This document shows, one piece after another, positions 1 to 12,116 of a stretch of DNA of 64,000 nucleotides (the first letter of the stretch is position 1; every line of letters begins with the position of its first letter). Location: contig CM026423.1 of NCBI GenBank assembly GCA_014871385.1, positions 19,209,690 through 19,273,689 of the forward strand, read 5' to 3'. Both the position numbers and the translations under genes were made by a program. The notes under the pieces were generated by a model. It worked only from the letters and a program-made list of their open reading frames with translations. It was not told the origin of the DNA and searched no databases. The stretch is from Ceratodon purpureus. Lineage: Eukaryota > Streptophyta > Bryopsida > Pseudoditrichales > Ditrichaceae.

Positions 1-3000
1 TCTTTCGACATCGCTTGGGCAACCTGCAGAACCATTAAAGCCGTGATATTAGAAGTGATGTTAGTAACACCAATGCATCTTGACTGAACTTAACGTCATG
101 TCAGAAACTCCCCACCAGAACAAACAACACAATACTGCTTTCCTGAGTGCTGTAGGAGGAACAGTCACGCCCACATGCAAATAGAATTGCACTTGCTGAG
201 CCATAATGTTGTGAACAAGAATACAGAAATCATTCGAATCACATTATGAATGAATACAACTGTAAATGATGAATATCAAGCATTAGAAATGCATAGAAAG
301 AGAAACGTACTTGACACTCGTTCATCAGAAACTCGTCTGATATGTATAGTGAACTGGGATCGTCGTCAGTACTCAGCGTAATAAGCTCAATCTCAGCATC
401 TTGTCCGCTAGCTCGTCGCCACACACGCCCACCAGTAGGTAACTCACCAGAACCACCACCTACAAGACCCAGTTGTGTTGCAGCGTCTTTGGAAGGTTTT
501 TTCTGATTTCCTACGGCTGCCACCCAGATTGCAAGTCCTACAGCACCCTGCACATGAAACAAAAACCGTTAAAAAAATATTGAGGGCAACAAAATTGGAC
601 AGTAAGGATCAGTACCGAGGATTGACATTAGCAATCTTAGCAAGTCCCAAGTAAATTATGACAAAGCCATCAGAATCTAACTAAGAGAGCTCCCTCCCAT
701 GATAACATAAATAAGAAAAGAAAGTTGCTACAGACCAGAGTGATTTTGGAAAATAGACAAAGACGTCATCTTACCATCAGAGGGAGCAATATATGATAAT
801 CTTTGGTGAGCTCGAAAAGCAGGAGGACAGACGTCAGGGGAACTGAACATACTGAAGCTAGCAAAGCTGCCATTCCTACCTGTTGCACACGCCCAACATA
901 AACTTCAGACATCTTTCTAGGAATACATTTTTGCTGTTTTCACATAGTGGAGCACATGGGAGTTAGATCTAGATCATATCAAGACTAACTCATAACGCGG
1001 GCTAAACCCAACAAGACCCCAAAATTCCTTTCAAAGCACGATAGAAACGGGTGACACTAACATGGTTCAACCATACAATAGCAAGAAAATATGAAGCAAA
1101 CAGCCAATACACGTGGTACTTACCAATGCATAGGCCTGAGGATGAGCTACAGCATTATGACCTGGCAATACAGTATTGATAGCCTGTCCAATTATGCTCC
1201 CATACAAGGCACCAGCCGCTGACCCAATGAACAAACTGGGTGCATACAAGCCTCCCACCAGCCCTGAACCTTTACACATTGCAGTTGCTACTATTTTCGC
1301 AACAGTAAGTTGTGCCAAAAGACCTTGACCAGGAGCGGTTGCAGTAAAACCAGTCTTGAGAATTTCGTCCACATTGGTAAAACCCCAATACAGAACCCCT
1401 GGGTATCTTAATGCAATAATTCCTGTGAACAGAGCTCCAATAGCCGGGGTGACTGAAGTAGGAATACCAAGATGGTCATTCATGAAGCCAAACGTACGAG
1501 TGAACCATGCAACAAGGCGGGTGAAAACGACACTCATGACGCCGCAGATGCCTCCAAGAAGTATGTACAGTGGCAGCTCTGCACAAAGGGAAATAAGGTA
1601 GAGATTTTATTTTATAAACATTAACAGCCGAAGAACTAGATTTGGCGAATGAAGAAATCAGTTTCTGTAAGTAAAATTGATGAGATGTCTTAGTAAAGAA
1701 ATTGTACCAGCAGCAGATCGTAACTCATAGGGTGGAACAGTAAATGCAGGCCTCTCGCCAAGTAGAATTTGGGACACAGTAGACGAGATCACTGCCGCTA
1801 GAATTATCATTGCAGTCGTAAGAGGAGGAGAATTTTCGGCATGCTGGGGTCTCAGCACAGTTTCAATAGCAAAAAAAGTTCCGGCAACAGGTGCGTTGAA
1901 ACCTACGACACATAGAAAGTTCCGTAAGATCTATGTAACTAACCAGAATAACCAAATACCCGACCCAACGTTTCACAAAAACAAAAATAAAAAAATTGCA
2001 TGGGCCTTTCAAATTTGAGAGCAATGAAAGAGAGTAGATATGCAAACACCAAACATGAATCTGTTTCATAAGACACAATTCTGCAGAGACTTGTATTAAA
2101 AATACGATGATCAAGGTTTTTAAACTCAGAAACTCGAAGCATTTGCCAACTGTGCTTACTAACCTGAAGCAATGCCAGCAGCAGCACCAGCCGCCACAAG
2201 CGCAATTCGTCTCTCTTTACTGTTCTTCATAATATTTGAAAAGCCATGAGCCCATGATGTCCCGATATCAACACTTGGACCTTCAGGTCCCAGAGATAAA
2301 CCAGTACCAAGAGTCAAGGCAGCTTGCAAGGCCTTGATGAAAGGTTTAATCCCCGCAAGCCAGTCTATTTTATTACGACTGGCTCGAGTGGGTAGTGGTT
2401 GAGCATTTCGGATCATATCCACAACCTCCGTGACGGTATGAAACATTCCAACGACAACGCCACCAACCACTGGGATCAATAAGATCCTGTGCCAAATGTC
2501 AACAAGCTTCTGTGCACGTAACCAGGCTGCTCCCTCGCGGGGCGTTCCTGCCCATGCCAACTCATGTATAAGATGTACCTGCATGACATTCAAAATTCAT
2601 TATTCTAACAACTTACAAGAAGGAAGCTCTTCACTTCTACACAATAGACGTGCACAAAAAAGTCTCACGTAGTACGGATTCACGAATTGGATATTTGAAG
2701 CAGACATACCCCTTTGTTAAAAAGAACCACGCTGATACCACTGGAGAGACCCAGTAGACAACCCAGAAGAAGAAGCACCCACTCTGGAGGCACACGTTCC
2801 GAAACTTGCATGGCTAATGAGTTACGTCGTTGCAACGATGGGCGATTCAGCTGGGACACCCGTTTCTCTCTGCCATTGTCCGAACTCTTCCTCCTTTCAC
2901 GAGCTGTGGCATCGCCATCTGCATCGATGGACACAGGCTGCGGCCTCAAAAGGTCTGAAAGCCTCTCTGCCATGCTGTTTCGGTTTTGATCGGATCTCCG

Positions 3001-3498
3001 TACCCAATCCTTGATCTCACTTCTCCCAAGGTTTGCATCTTCCTCAACTTCAAATTTATGAACCCCATTGGTCTGCTTAGCCCCATTGCCAAGCAGTAGC
3101 GCCTGTGATTCCGCATCTGAGTCGGTATCAGAGTGAGGAAGGGGTCGTTCATCAACAGCTTCAATTTCAGCCACCCTCTTGCCTGCTCTTGTCTCTTCAC
3201 GAATCTCATCGCGGTTCGCCTCTTTCCCAAGCCCCGCGGCAGAACCCCAGAGAGTGGACCTGCGGAGCCTGTCATCAGGCACAAGGTGAGGCTCCGGAGT
3301 CCAGAGCTTGTCCAGGTCTTCCCGGCTCACGGTATCCTCTACAGAATCCGCGGAACCGATGGGAATGCGGACTTCAGCATTGTTGGAGCTGAACCCGCCC
3401 CCAAGTACCTGTTTCCCTTTGACGTCCTTCTCTGAATCTGAGTCTGAAAGGATGTCTCCCGGCGACCAGAGCAGTGATCGCCTGTCACTGTCTCCCAT
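1..3498 (-). CDS. CLC-F: CLC-F type chloride channel/transporter, 3' part outside window
   Basis: Seven exons join in phase with GT-AG introns: 3498-2710, 2578-2164, 1902-1708, 1578-1124, 879-775, 547-311 and 23-1 (cut by the window edge), giving about 739 residues here. About 245 N-terminal residues are hydrophilic, acidic and Ser-rich (cytosolic). The CLC membrane core follows: LGPEGPSVDIG (anion pathway; gating Glu kept), FNAPVAGTFFAIE, KGSGLVGGLYAPSLFIG, and CSVPLTSVLLLFELTKDY. The last short exon, VAQAMSK, opens the first CBS domain. The order and motifs match plant CLC-F (known: Golgi-located anion transport in Arabidopsis) rather than the CLC-a to -d or -g vacuolar group. The position of the bacterial proton glutamate (E203) reads Thr after AIE. 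The start is the first ATG of a long open exon. The next gene upstream, cpSRP43, lies on the same strand 2.2 kb away. Identification is secure; exon edges are inferred. Confidence 0.93.
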
Positions 3499-5750
3499 CC
3501 TTCCCTGCTTCTCATGCAGCTGTGTCTAATGCCTGTCCACTTAACCCTAAATGCAGATAATCGATGGCAGATTCTCCCAACCACCCTCTAAACCACAAAC
3601 ATCTCCATCTCCTCCATCGAACACTCTTTTCCAAGCCAGGGTTTTACTCCGACTCTCCCACATACACATCCAACCAATGTAGCTGAACACCACTCCATGT
3701 GTCCCCACTCCTTCACAAAACTAGAAAACCCAAACTCTCGCTCAAAATCGATTCCAGCTAGAACAGAAACCCCACTCCAGACGCTCCAGTAAACCCTAAC
3801 CTCTGTCAAACCCTGACTGACTACTTTCCGGACAGCTAAAGCTGCAATTCAGACTACAATTGGGAATCCAACACCGCCCTCCACCTCGAAAACTAAATGA
3901 AGTCACCACTGTGCCCATCCTCGTACACACTGCAAAGCCTCAACGACTCATCAAAAACCACACCCAAACCTTCCGAAAATCAAACCCACTTGCAATGAAC
4001 CCAGTGCTGCATCATTCACTCACCAAAGCCCACATCTCAGCTCTCCTCCCGGCAAGCTGATCAACCGATCAGCTCAAACCCATCCACACATCCGAATTCA
4101 CATACACCCAGATCGAAGCCGACCTCCAGAACATTGGTCAAAATCACGATGCACCTCAAAATCTTCACCGATGCACGTCGCCCAGATCTAGCTCCGAAAC
4201 AGTAACATACCAACACCTTCAAATCCACGCCTCTGCCAACACGAGCATCATTATTGACCCAGATCCAAACCCTAATCCCGTATCCTCGTACACCAACAAC
4301 AACTTCCAACTAACTCACTCTACACAAACTCCAACAACTTCTTCACCAGACTGTCAACTCTGGGCCCTCTTCCACGAAATCCCTCACCATCAACTGTAGA
4401 ATATGCCCGCTAGACGCGCTCAACTGCGACTAGCGCCCGCCTGCGATGTACCCACGTCGCCATGCCATGGTGGTCGATGTGGGAGCTCATCGAGATCTAA
4501 ATTGGCGCTACTTTGGAGGTCGAAATCGAGGAATTTTTCGGTGGAGGAGACGGTTGTCCAGTAGAGTTCCCGGTCGCTACCGGTGACGGTCGCTTTTACC
4601 GACGTGGTTTTGGTTTTGGTTTTTGTTTTTAGGATTGTTTTTGGGGCAATCATTGTGAGCTCGGCTGCTTGCTTGCGTTTGGGTTTTGCTAATCGTGTGA
4701 TGTGTTGGGAAGGAGAAAGGTCTGGATTCTGAGTGTTTGGCTTAATTTGGAGTGGGTTTCGGGTTTTTGGTTATGGTACATTTCAGTTTGGGGTTCAAAA
4801 TGTGGAGGTTTTTGAGTGGGAGATCTTTCAAGTGGGAAGGGATGGAGTACTGTAGATGTGCGCATTTCACTCATCTGGGTTCAGATCTTACTGAATCGTA
4901 TTTGTAAGATGGTCCTGCGTAATGTGCAGAGATGGCATGGGATTCTCGGAGCAAATCCAGGTGACCAGGATTTCTTCAGGAGAATACACGCGTGTGCGTG
5001 ATACTGGTAGGGATGATTGAGGTATGGATTACTTTCAGGGACACTGATGTCATTTGGGATACCGTCCCTTTGAAGGACTGGTACAAGTGATAAACCCCAC
5101 GTGAGTTAGATTCAAGTCTGCATTTTAGTGAGGCTTTCCTCAACCTCGAGTCTGGATTGAGCAGACTGGATTGCGGACCTCATGTCTCAAAGGAAGGGAA
5201 TTCAGGGTCATCCGCGGGAGACACACCAGAGATACTTCTACATCTGATACCGTAGAGGTTTTGTTCAAAAAACCGGCATCCGACACGGATGCATTTCATA
5301 AGGATATTAAGTAGGTACATAGTGGACATCCTTAGTCCTGAAAACTGTGCTTACGCTCTGCTCTGTACTAATTGGGATTGCGCTTAAACGATAAGTCACT
5401 TGTAAACATACCTGGCTTTTGAGATTGGTTTTAGGCGGTATAATCCTCCGGTTGTTACCAGTTGAAAAACGATGGCATGACTAGTGTAGTTTCCTCCACG
5501 AGCGTGACTTTAGATCACCATAAGACTGCTTTTTCATCAAATTTCCTACTCCTGTCTACTCTGCTGAATCTGCCTTAGAATTCTAATAGCAAGACATCTA
5601 AAACTCTGCTACAGCCAAGCTTTAACAAGCTTGAGAGGGTGAATACTACGCTGAATTCTCTAATGGCTGCCAAAATACGCCATCGAATCAAGAGTACTTG
5701 AAGACTGAATGTGCTCACCGAGAACTTGATCGACTCTGCTGAATACAAAC
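3499..5750. other. Spacer between CLC-F and cpSRP43
   Basis: This stretch holds the 5' leader and promoter side of CLC-F and the 3' flank of cpSRP43, both on the minus strand. Several short ORFs of 60-80 codons occur on both strands, but none has recognisable domains or convincing codon use. The part at 3590-4430 is C- and A-rich on the plus strand (CT-rich on the CLC-F sense strand), as expected for a 5' leader. I see no RNA gene or transposon. Confidence 0.5.
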
Positions 5751-7542
5751 TCAGCTTTGTGAAGCTCCATTCTGCTGACATTCAAACTCTTCTATAATTT
5801 CATCTGCGATGTTCTCTACCGGTTCCCAAGTATTCTCCATGGAATCCGCCCATTGAACGAGGTATTCAGGCTTGCCATCTACTTCCCTTTTCTCTACAAT
5901 CCTCTCAGCAATACCATACTCTAGACCTTCTTCATAATCTTTAACCAAATCTTCTCCGATGTTCACTGCAGGCTCCCAGCTGTCTTCTGAGTCGTCACTC
6001 CATTTTACCAAATACTCTGCTACACCCTTCGCATCCGTCCGCTTGTCGAGGATTTTCTCTACCGCCACATCCTCGAAGATTGCCTCGTCCAAGACCTTAA
6101 CAACCTGGATTTTACGCAACAAGAGACCCACCATGGATGGACATGGCACCAATTTTAGTTTAGATTCATCTGCGACTTTCCAGGTGTTCAAATACTTAGA
6201 TAAATAGGTAGAATCGGAAATAATAATAAACCTGAGCGTAATTCATGTACAGAATTCCTTCTTAGGCAAAAATAAAGCACCTGATCCAGTGCCAACCTCC
6301 TTGCGAATTGCATGGGGTTGTTTCGAGGCGTTCTCTCTAAGAGGTCCTGAGCGAGACTCAAGGGCGATCGTCCCTTGTTATCCTCTTCTTCTGGGTTCGC
6401 TCCATATTCTAACAGAACTTTCACAACACTGGTGTGGACATAGCCGGCTGCGAGGTGCAATGCCGTAAACCCCTCCGTGTCCTGCCAATGCAAATCGGCT
6501 CCTTCTTCCAACAACATCCTCACACACTTCTCAGAGCCAATACCTGCTGCGAAAAACAAAGCGGTTCTTCCCTTCTCGTCAATCGAATCTACATTCCGAC
6601 CCTCATCCTCGTCTAGAAGCTCTTTCAACTTAAGATCGTCAGCTTTTTTCGCGGCTTGCCACCAAGGGTTCTCATATCCGAACACTAAATCTCTGCAAAA
6701 TACAATCAATAAAATTAATCCTGCCGCTAAGAGAGGTGAACACACCAACAACGAAGAGTACATGAAGATAGAAATTCGAGATAAAGTACGGCAACCTAAA
6801 CTACAAAACAAATCTCCGATAAACGCTGCGCTTGACAATGCACTGGCATACAAGAGCTAGGACTAAAAATTGTCTTGAACTTCTTACATGCTGCATTCAC
6901 AGCTTTAACCTAATGCTTCATTTCAACATTTCAAACGAAGAGGAGGAAAAAATATCAAAAATCAATATCAAAATCAAAATCAAAAATCTCAGAGCATTCA
7001 ACACCAACCCACACCATTTGAGGCAATTCAACAAACCTGGCGATATTATCCGCGGGCTCCCAGCTCTCGGGATGATCATCCTTCCACTCAATCAAATACT
7101 GCGTCTGCCCGTCCTCGACCCGACTAGCCAGAATCTTGCTCACCTCGCCATAATCCTCCTCACGCGCAGCACTGAACGCCGCATCATCCGCAGCGTCAAC
7201 ACCATAATCCTCCCCCTCCTCGTCCTCTTCCTCCTCCTTCTCCTCCACGTACTGATCCTGGAAACTAACCTTCGCCGCGGCTAGATCCCGGTCCTTCTCC
7301 TCCACACTCCGCTCCTGCACCGAGCTCTTCTCCACCTGCGCCCGCACCACCACCAGCGGCCCTCTCCCAGTGCCCGCTCTGAGCGCCACGAGCGCACCCT
7401 TGCCGAAGCAACTCACCCTGCCAGCAACTCCTAGCGACGCTGTGGATGAGCCTGAGCCTGAGGCCGAGGCCGAGGCCGAGGTGGTGGAATGCGCGGCGAG
7501 CAAGGCCGTGGTGGAAGCCCGCAGCGCAGCCATGGCAGCCAT
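5751..7542 (-). CDS. CAO: Chloroplast signal recognition particle 43 kDa subunit (cpSRP43)
   Basis: Three exons, 7542-7037, 6692-6281 and 6104-5751, join in phase to give 423 residues (Arabidopsis 373). The N-terminus is Ala/Ser-rich with few acidic residues, as in a transit peptide, and is followed by a Glu-rich linker. Domains in order: chromodomain 1 ([11 protein letters not shown] ... [15 protein letters not shown]), about four ankyrin repeats ([29 protein letters not shown], then [11 protein letters not shown]), chromodomain 2 (VEKILDKR ... [15 protein letters not shown]) and chromodomain 3 ([15 protein letters not shown]). This architecture is unique to cpSRP43. Known role: a stromal chaperone that binds light-harvesting chlorophyll proteins through the ankyrin repeats and cpSRP54 through chromodomain 2, for delivery to Alb3 in the thylakoid. 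Two in-frame ATGs, at codons 1 and 4, could both serve as start. Both intron positions fall between domains. Confidence 0.96.
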
Positions 7543-9363
7543 GGCAACAGCACGGAACGAAATTCACCGCCTGGGTCGCAGTCCGATGTGCGAACAATCT
7601 GGTGTGGAATTCTGAGTTGGGCCTGGAAAGTAAGCCAGACAGAGGGGAGAGAGGCTGCGAGAGAGAGAGTGTGGGGACCGAGTGGATAATGAGCAGTTCA
7701 CAGGGTCCTCTCCTCATTCGTTCCCTTGCTTCGTTACTCCAGATAATACAATATGATGGACTTTTCTTTACTCTTCACAGTAGAGGTCTTCGTATTCTCG
7801 TCCTTTTGCATTGCCTGCCATTGTTTTTGGGAAAATCAAAATTGAAGTATTTTTTTCCTGAAACTTTGTTTAATCCCTAAAAGCCCGAGGGGTATTGGAC
7901 AAAACATAGATGTGTTATAATATGTGCTTTTCATATGTCTGATAAAGTTGGGTTTAATAAACAATACGTAGGTCATCATCTATACAAATTATTTGTATAG
8001 TCAAATTCTTTAAAATAACTTGGAATATTTTTTTTAATGAATTTAGAAATATAAACCTTTGAAAATTAGTATAAATTATGATTTTCTTTTTTAGGATTTC
8101 AAACTAAGCGTGATTGGTTAAAGTTGGTTTTTCTATTCTAAACTTTAAAATAGCAAAGAAACAATGGTGAGAACAACATTATTTTTTCGAAATAGCAAAT
8201 TTTAAAACATTACAATAATGTTGAAGTGATGCACTTTGAAAAATTCTTCCCGGTGGAGTTTAACTTGGATGAACAGAATTCAAAATGTGCTAGAAAGTAA
8301 ACGTGATGTAGTATTTCAAACTATTTTTTTGTTCCAGGCACCCTATTGAGTTTGGGCAGCGACCCAAAAATAGCCGTTTGAGCTTTTAGGGTTAGCATTG
8401 TACAGTACAAGCAAAGGTTGCTAATCAGATGGATGTCATGAAATTGAATGATTTATTTAATTTAGTTACTTTCAAATGCTTAGGAAGAAAATATATGGTG
8501 TGAAGAAAACGTCTTAGAAATAATTATTGTAAGGATGTATGTTCATATGTTTAAAAAATTGAAGATGATAAATTTACTTATGGTGGCTTTGAAGGAGTAG
8601 AATGTGCTTGTAGTTAGTGAAACTATATACTTAGCCTACTTATAATCCATTTGACTTGTTATTTAGTAGAATTGTTTGTAAAGGCGTATGGTATTTGATT
8701 TAGATATTGTAAGTTTTGATCAAACATGATCTTCAATGCCCCTTATAAATACTATACAGACATGGAAGGGCTTGGTAAACTCTCAATATTAAGTGTGTGA
8801 GAGCTTGGTGGTCTCCAAATTTAAGGAAAACTAATTTCTCAATGACGGGATGACATCACGAATAGTTCTCCTTCAATTTAAAGACCACCAAGCTTTTACA
8901 CATTTTATATAGTCAAATCATCAAGATCTCATATGCTTCCCAATTATTTGGAGTAAGTAATAATAATATATTAAAGCAAAATTCACGGTGTATTTTAAGA
9001 ACTCAAAGAAGGTTGATAATAAAAACATCAAGAACAATTTTTAGATTAAAATGCAAGATCTTATTGAAACACCACATTATTGATAAGGATCCTTGAGGTA
9101 TATTTCTTTTGTGTATGGAAAATTCATGACTGAAAGCATTCATATCCATATTTCCATCTCCATAGTCACTTCATTCTCAAACCTAGCATCCCTTCGTCAC
9201 AACATACCTTCCACACCAGAGTTGGGAACAGTAGACACTCTCAGGAGAAACAAGAAATTACTCCAGATGGTTCAAAGAAGAGCTTGGACATGTAAACAGA
9301 ATCTTCCATTTATGAAGAACAAAGTTTCTGGTACAACACTACAAGCTGATGGTACAAAATCAA
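7543..9363. other. AT-rich spacer upstream of cpSRP43
   Basis: The first ~200 bases carry the cpSRP43 5' leader (CT-rich on the minus strand). From about 7880 the DNA is strongly AT-rich, with no ORF that has domain content. No RNA gene, terminal repeat or transposon end was recognised. Plus-strand ORF 9093-9443 runs antisense into the last exon of the HP20 gene and is treated as chance. Confidence 0.5.
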
Positions 9364-11209
9364 TTACAAGGGCCTTGCCCTTCCTCCAAACTCTTGATTC
9401 AGGAAAGACAATGGGCCTGCGAATGAGAGAGGGGGAAGTGTGAAAGGTGGGAGAACTGGTAAGTTAAGATGCAAGTGGACATGATTATTGATGTTGATTT
9501 GGGGTTGAGAGCTAGTTTCAGGGGATGTTGTTGCTGCTATAGCAGACCGCGTGTGGTTCATGTACTCCAAAACGAAGGAAAATGCTCCGAAACTTAGACA
9601 GCTCTGCGCCAATGCTTGAGGTGTTCCTAGAATAACATTGGAACAAAACACCTGCACTCAGTAACTACATTTCCCCATTTCCCATAGGAAGGTAGGTATT
9701 CTGTGCCAGAAAGTCCACCAGATTCAAGCTCTCTCAATAACAATAAGATGCAAACTTCTACGATTTAGAAAACACCACATGCACCAGGTCAAATCAAGCG
9801 GGTATGGACTTTGTACTGAAGGACTTACCAGGGGTGCTTAGTGCCAAACCAGTAGCGCAACCAGCAATTCCTGCATTCCAAGCTGCATCAAGGCCCCCAA
9901 AAGTAAATGCTGTGAGTAGAGTAGTTGTAGAGAATCGCACTAAACAACAGCATTGTAAATTGAGCAACATAGCGAAAGAACCAAAACGTCCGATGCTTAC
10001 CATCTTCTTTGCCTCGGATCTTTTTCAAGTAGCACGAAACAATGCTGTGTACACCCGATAATATTGCAAAGGTCTGCATGACCAACACACGAACCGGTGG
10101 AAACTCAGAGAAAATTGGTTGTGAAAAATCTCAAGCGTGCACAGTGCAAAAAAATCGCCACTTCTTGAAAGATCCAGACCAAGATTCAAATAATATTTGG
10201 AAAAACAGATCAAAGTGTAATTTTCCAGCTGAAATTGGTATAATATTCCTCTTCACGTAGAATGCACAACGATAAACAGTAGTAGTGACTACACCGCACT
10301 GTAGCGATGAGATGGGAACAACCTTGGCAGATGAGCCACCCTCCCTCAAAGCTCCTTTGAATCCTTGCTTCTTAAAAATTCCCGCCCCTGCATCATTAGC
10401 AACACAATTCACTCTAGCATCTTCGTATATTGTCGCCAACAGAATGCCTCTAAATTTCCTGCCCGAACAAACCACTGAAAACCTCCACCAGGAAAGGGAA
10501 AAACGCAACCCAAGCCCAGTCGTAGAAATTGCATCTTCCCAATGTCCCATGCAGCATTCCTATGCAAATTAAAAACCTGACATCCCAAAAAAGAATTCCA
10601 AAAACTGAAAACCCACCTGAATAAGAAATTCCCAATACACACATTCTAAAACAACCCGAGACCTAATCGACCCTCACACCACCCCAAGTTGTCCACTAAA
10701 ACCTACTCATGTTCATGAATTCCAACAACCAATCAACTCCAGAAAACACAACCTCAACATTCAAACTATCCCTATTCTTCGCCCAAACCTCAATTGCACA
10801 TCCACCACATTCCTCACAACAACGCCCCTAAACCCTCGTCATCTCCAAACATCCAAAACTCCCAGAATCACGCCAAAACCTCTAAAAACCTCCAAAACCC
10901 AAACCCTAAACCAAAAACCACCCCACAAACTCCCAAACTCAAACACTCCAATCCCAACCAAAAACCACATCACCAAAACCAGAAAATCACGATGCCAAAA
11001 CAATTACCGAATCCGAAAACAGACCCCATGAGGCCGCCCGCGAGCCCATCCGCAGCGCCCTTGAAGAAGCAGAAGGTGGGGTTATCGGGCCCGCCCAAGC
11101 TCCATGAGCTCCCCCCCTCCTGGGGCGCAGGTGACAAGTCGTCAAAGCCATCTCCAGAGTCCGTCCAAGTGCCTTCGTCCCCTCCTCCTCCGCTGGGCAC
11201 CATCGCCAT
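9364..11209 (-). CDS. HP20: HP20-like Tim17/Tim22/Tim23 (PRAT) family chloroplast import protein
   Basis: Five exons, 11209-11008, 10387-10323, 10073-10001, 9882-9829 and 9626-9364, keep phase throughout and give 218 residues (Arabidopsis At4g26670 about 210). The N-terminus is acidic and Gly-rich. The PRAT core has four hydrophobic glycine-rich segments: GGLMGSVFGFGAGIFKKQGF, then TFAILSGVHSIVSCYLKKIRGKED, NAGIAGCATGLALSTPG, and TPQALAQSCLSFGAFSFVLEYMN. The block IRGKED plus GCATGLALS is diagnostic for the HP20/HP30 branch rather than mitochondrial Tim17/22/23 or OEP16. Known role: chloroplast inner-envelope protein implicated in import of proteins lacking a cleavable transit peptide. Exons of 54-73 bp are unusually short, and only the splice phases reveal the gene. 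The C-terminal tail after the fourth segment is Pro/His/Asn-rich and poorly conserved. Confidence 0.92.
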
Positions 11210-11654
11210 CGCTGCTGACTACCTGTGCAACACACTTCCTGTGAGACAACAAGTGAAGAGCTTCCCAATGGTCGGAGAATGTGAACTTATCTGTCTGTGC
11301 CTGGTCGAGTCAAGTGTTTCAAAGCAAGCGCCTTCGGTGATGAGCTTCGCTCATCACTTGGCGAGCAGGCTTGCGCCACCTGGATGGATGATTATATACC
11401 CCGGAAATTTCATTCATTAGTTCATAACTCCGTTGATTTGTCTGGATGGATGATTAAATATCCGTGAATTGCATTCATTCATTTTGGGGATGCATAATTC
11501 TGAAACCACGCTCTTCATTGACAGAGCAAAGAGAAACATTTCTATGTCATTTATATAGGGATGTGGTTTTGTTTGTTTAGGACTGATTTTTAATCATGAG
11601 GGATGTTGTTTATAGGGTGTAGAGAATTAATTCATAATTTAGAATGTTTCAGAA

Positions 11655-11736
<82 letters not shown>

Positions 11737-11862
11737 TCTAAATTGAGTTTCAATTAAGAACTAATTTTTTGAACTAATTTCTACTTGAAATTCAAATTTA
11801 AATTTTTATTCAAATTTTTATTCAAATTTTAAATATGAATTGACACAAAACTTGTTGTTCAC
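11210..11862. other. HP20 upstream region
   Basis: This holds the start-proximal flank of the HP20 gene and, after about 11500, AT-rich sequence ending at the Copia insertion. A long alternating TA tract is listed separately. Plus-strand ORF 10794-11420 overlaps HP20 exon 1 in antisense, is rich in Pro/Asn/Lys from CA-rich DNA, and is not credible as a gene. Confidence 0.5.
11655..11736. repeat. (TA)n microsatellite
   Basis: About 80 bases of nearly pure alternating AT with a few AAA interruptions near its start. It lies 125 bases before the Copia insertion. Confidence 0.9.
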
Positions 11863-12101
11863 TGTTAGAAAGGTTCTAGAAAGGTTCTAAAAGGATGCGA
11901 CCTCGGGAGCACCGACATGCAACTCCCGGGTGTCTTAGACTGAAGTAGACTAGAACACTAAGTTAGTCACAGTTAATCCCTCAGTGTTATCACCCAAAGG
12001 GCCTTGAAGTTATCACCCATGAGGCAATAAATAAGCGGAGCCTGAAGGCTACCACAGACTTTCCATTTTCATTTTCCCCCTTTGCTCTGAGCTTTGTAAC
12101 A
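11863..12101 (+). repeat. 5' LTR of the Copia element
   Basis: 239 bp, TGTTAGAAAGG ... GCTTTGTAACA. It differs from the 3' LTR at three sites: C/T in the AACACTAAG segment, G/C in CACAGAC, and C/T in the run before CCCC. A duplicated GGTTCTAGAAAGGTTCTA motif opens the LTR. The repeated TTATCACCCA motifs may be regulatory, but this is unproven. Confidence 0.95.
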
Positions 12102-12116
12102 CGTTATCAGCACGAG
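12102..12116 (+). promoter_or_regulatory. Primer-binding site of half-tRNA-Ile type
   Basis: The bases CGTTATCAGCACGAG follow the 5' LTR directly. Their complement, CTCGTGCTGATAACG, matches the anticodon arm of eukaryotic tRNA-Ile(AAU), not the 3' end of any tRNA. The one difference, G for A at the first anticodon base, is what inosine-34 would give when copied. Plant Copia elements more often use TGGTATCAGAGC (initiator tRNA-Met 3' end). The tRNA sequence is from memory. Confidence 0.6.

Noticed and set aside
10794-11420. 208-codon plus-strand ORF
   Set aside because: Antisense to HP20 exon 1 and its leader. Composition is Pro/Asn/Lys from CA-rich DNA, with no domain.
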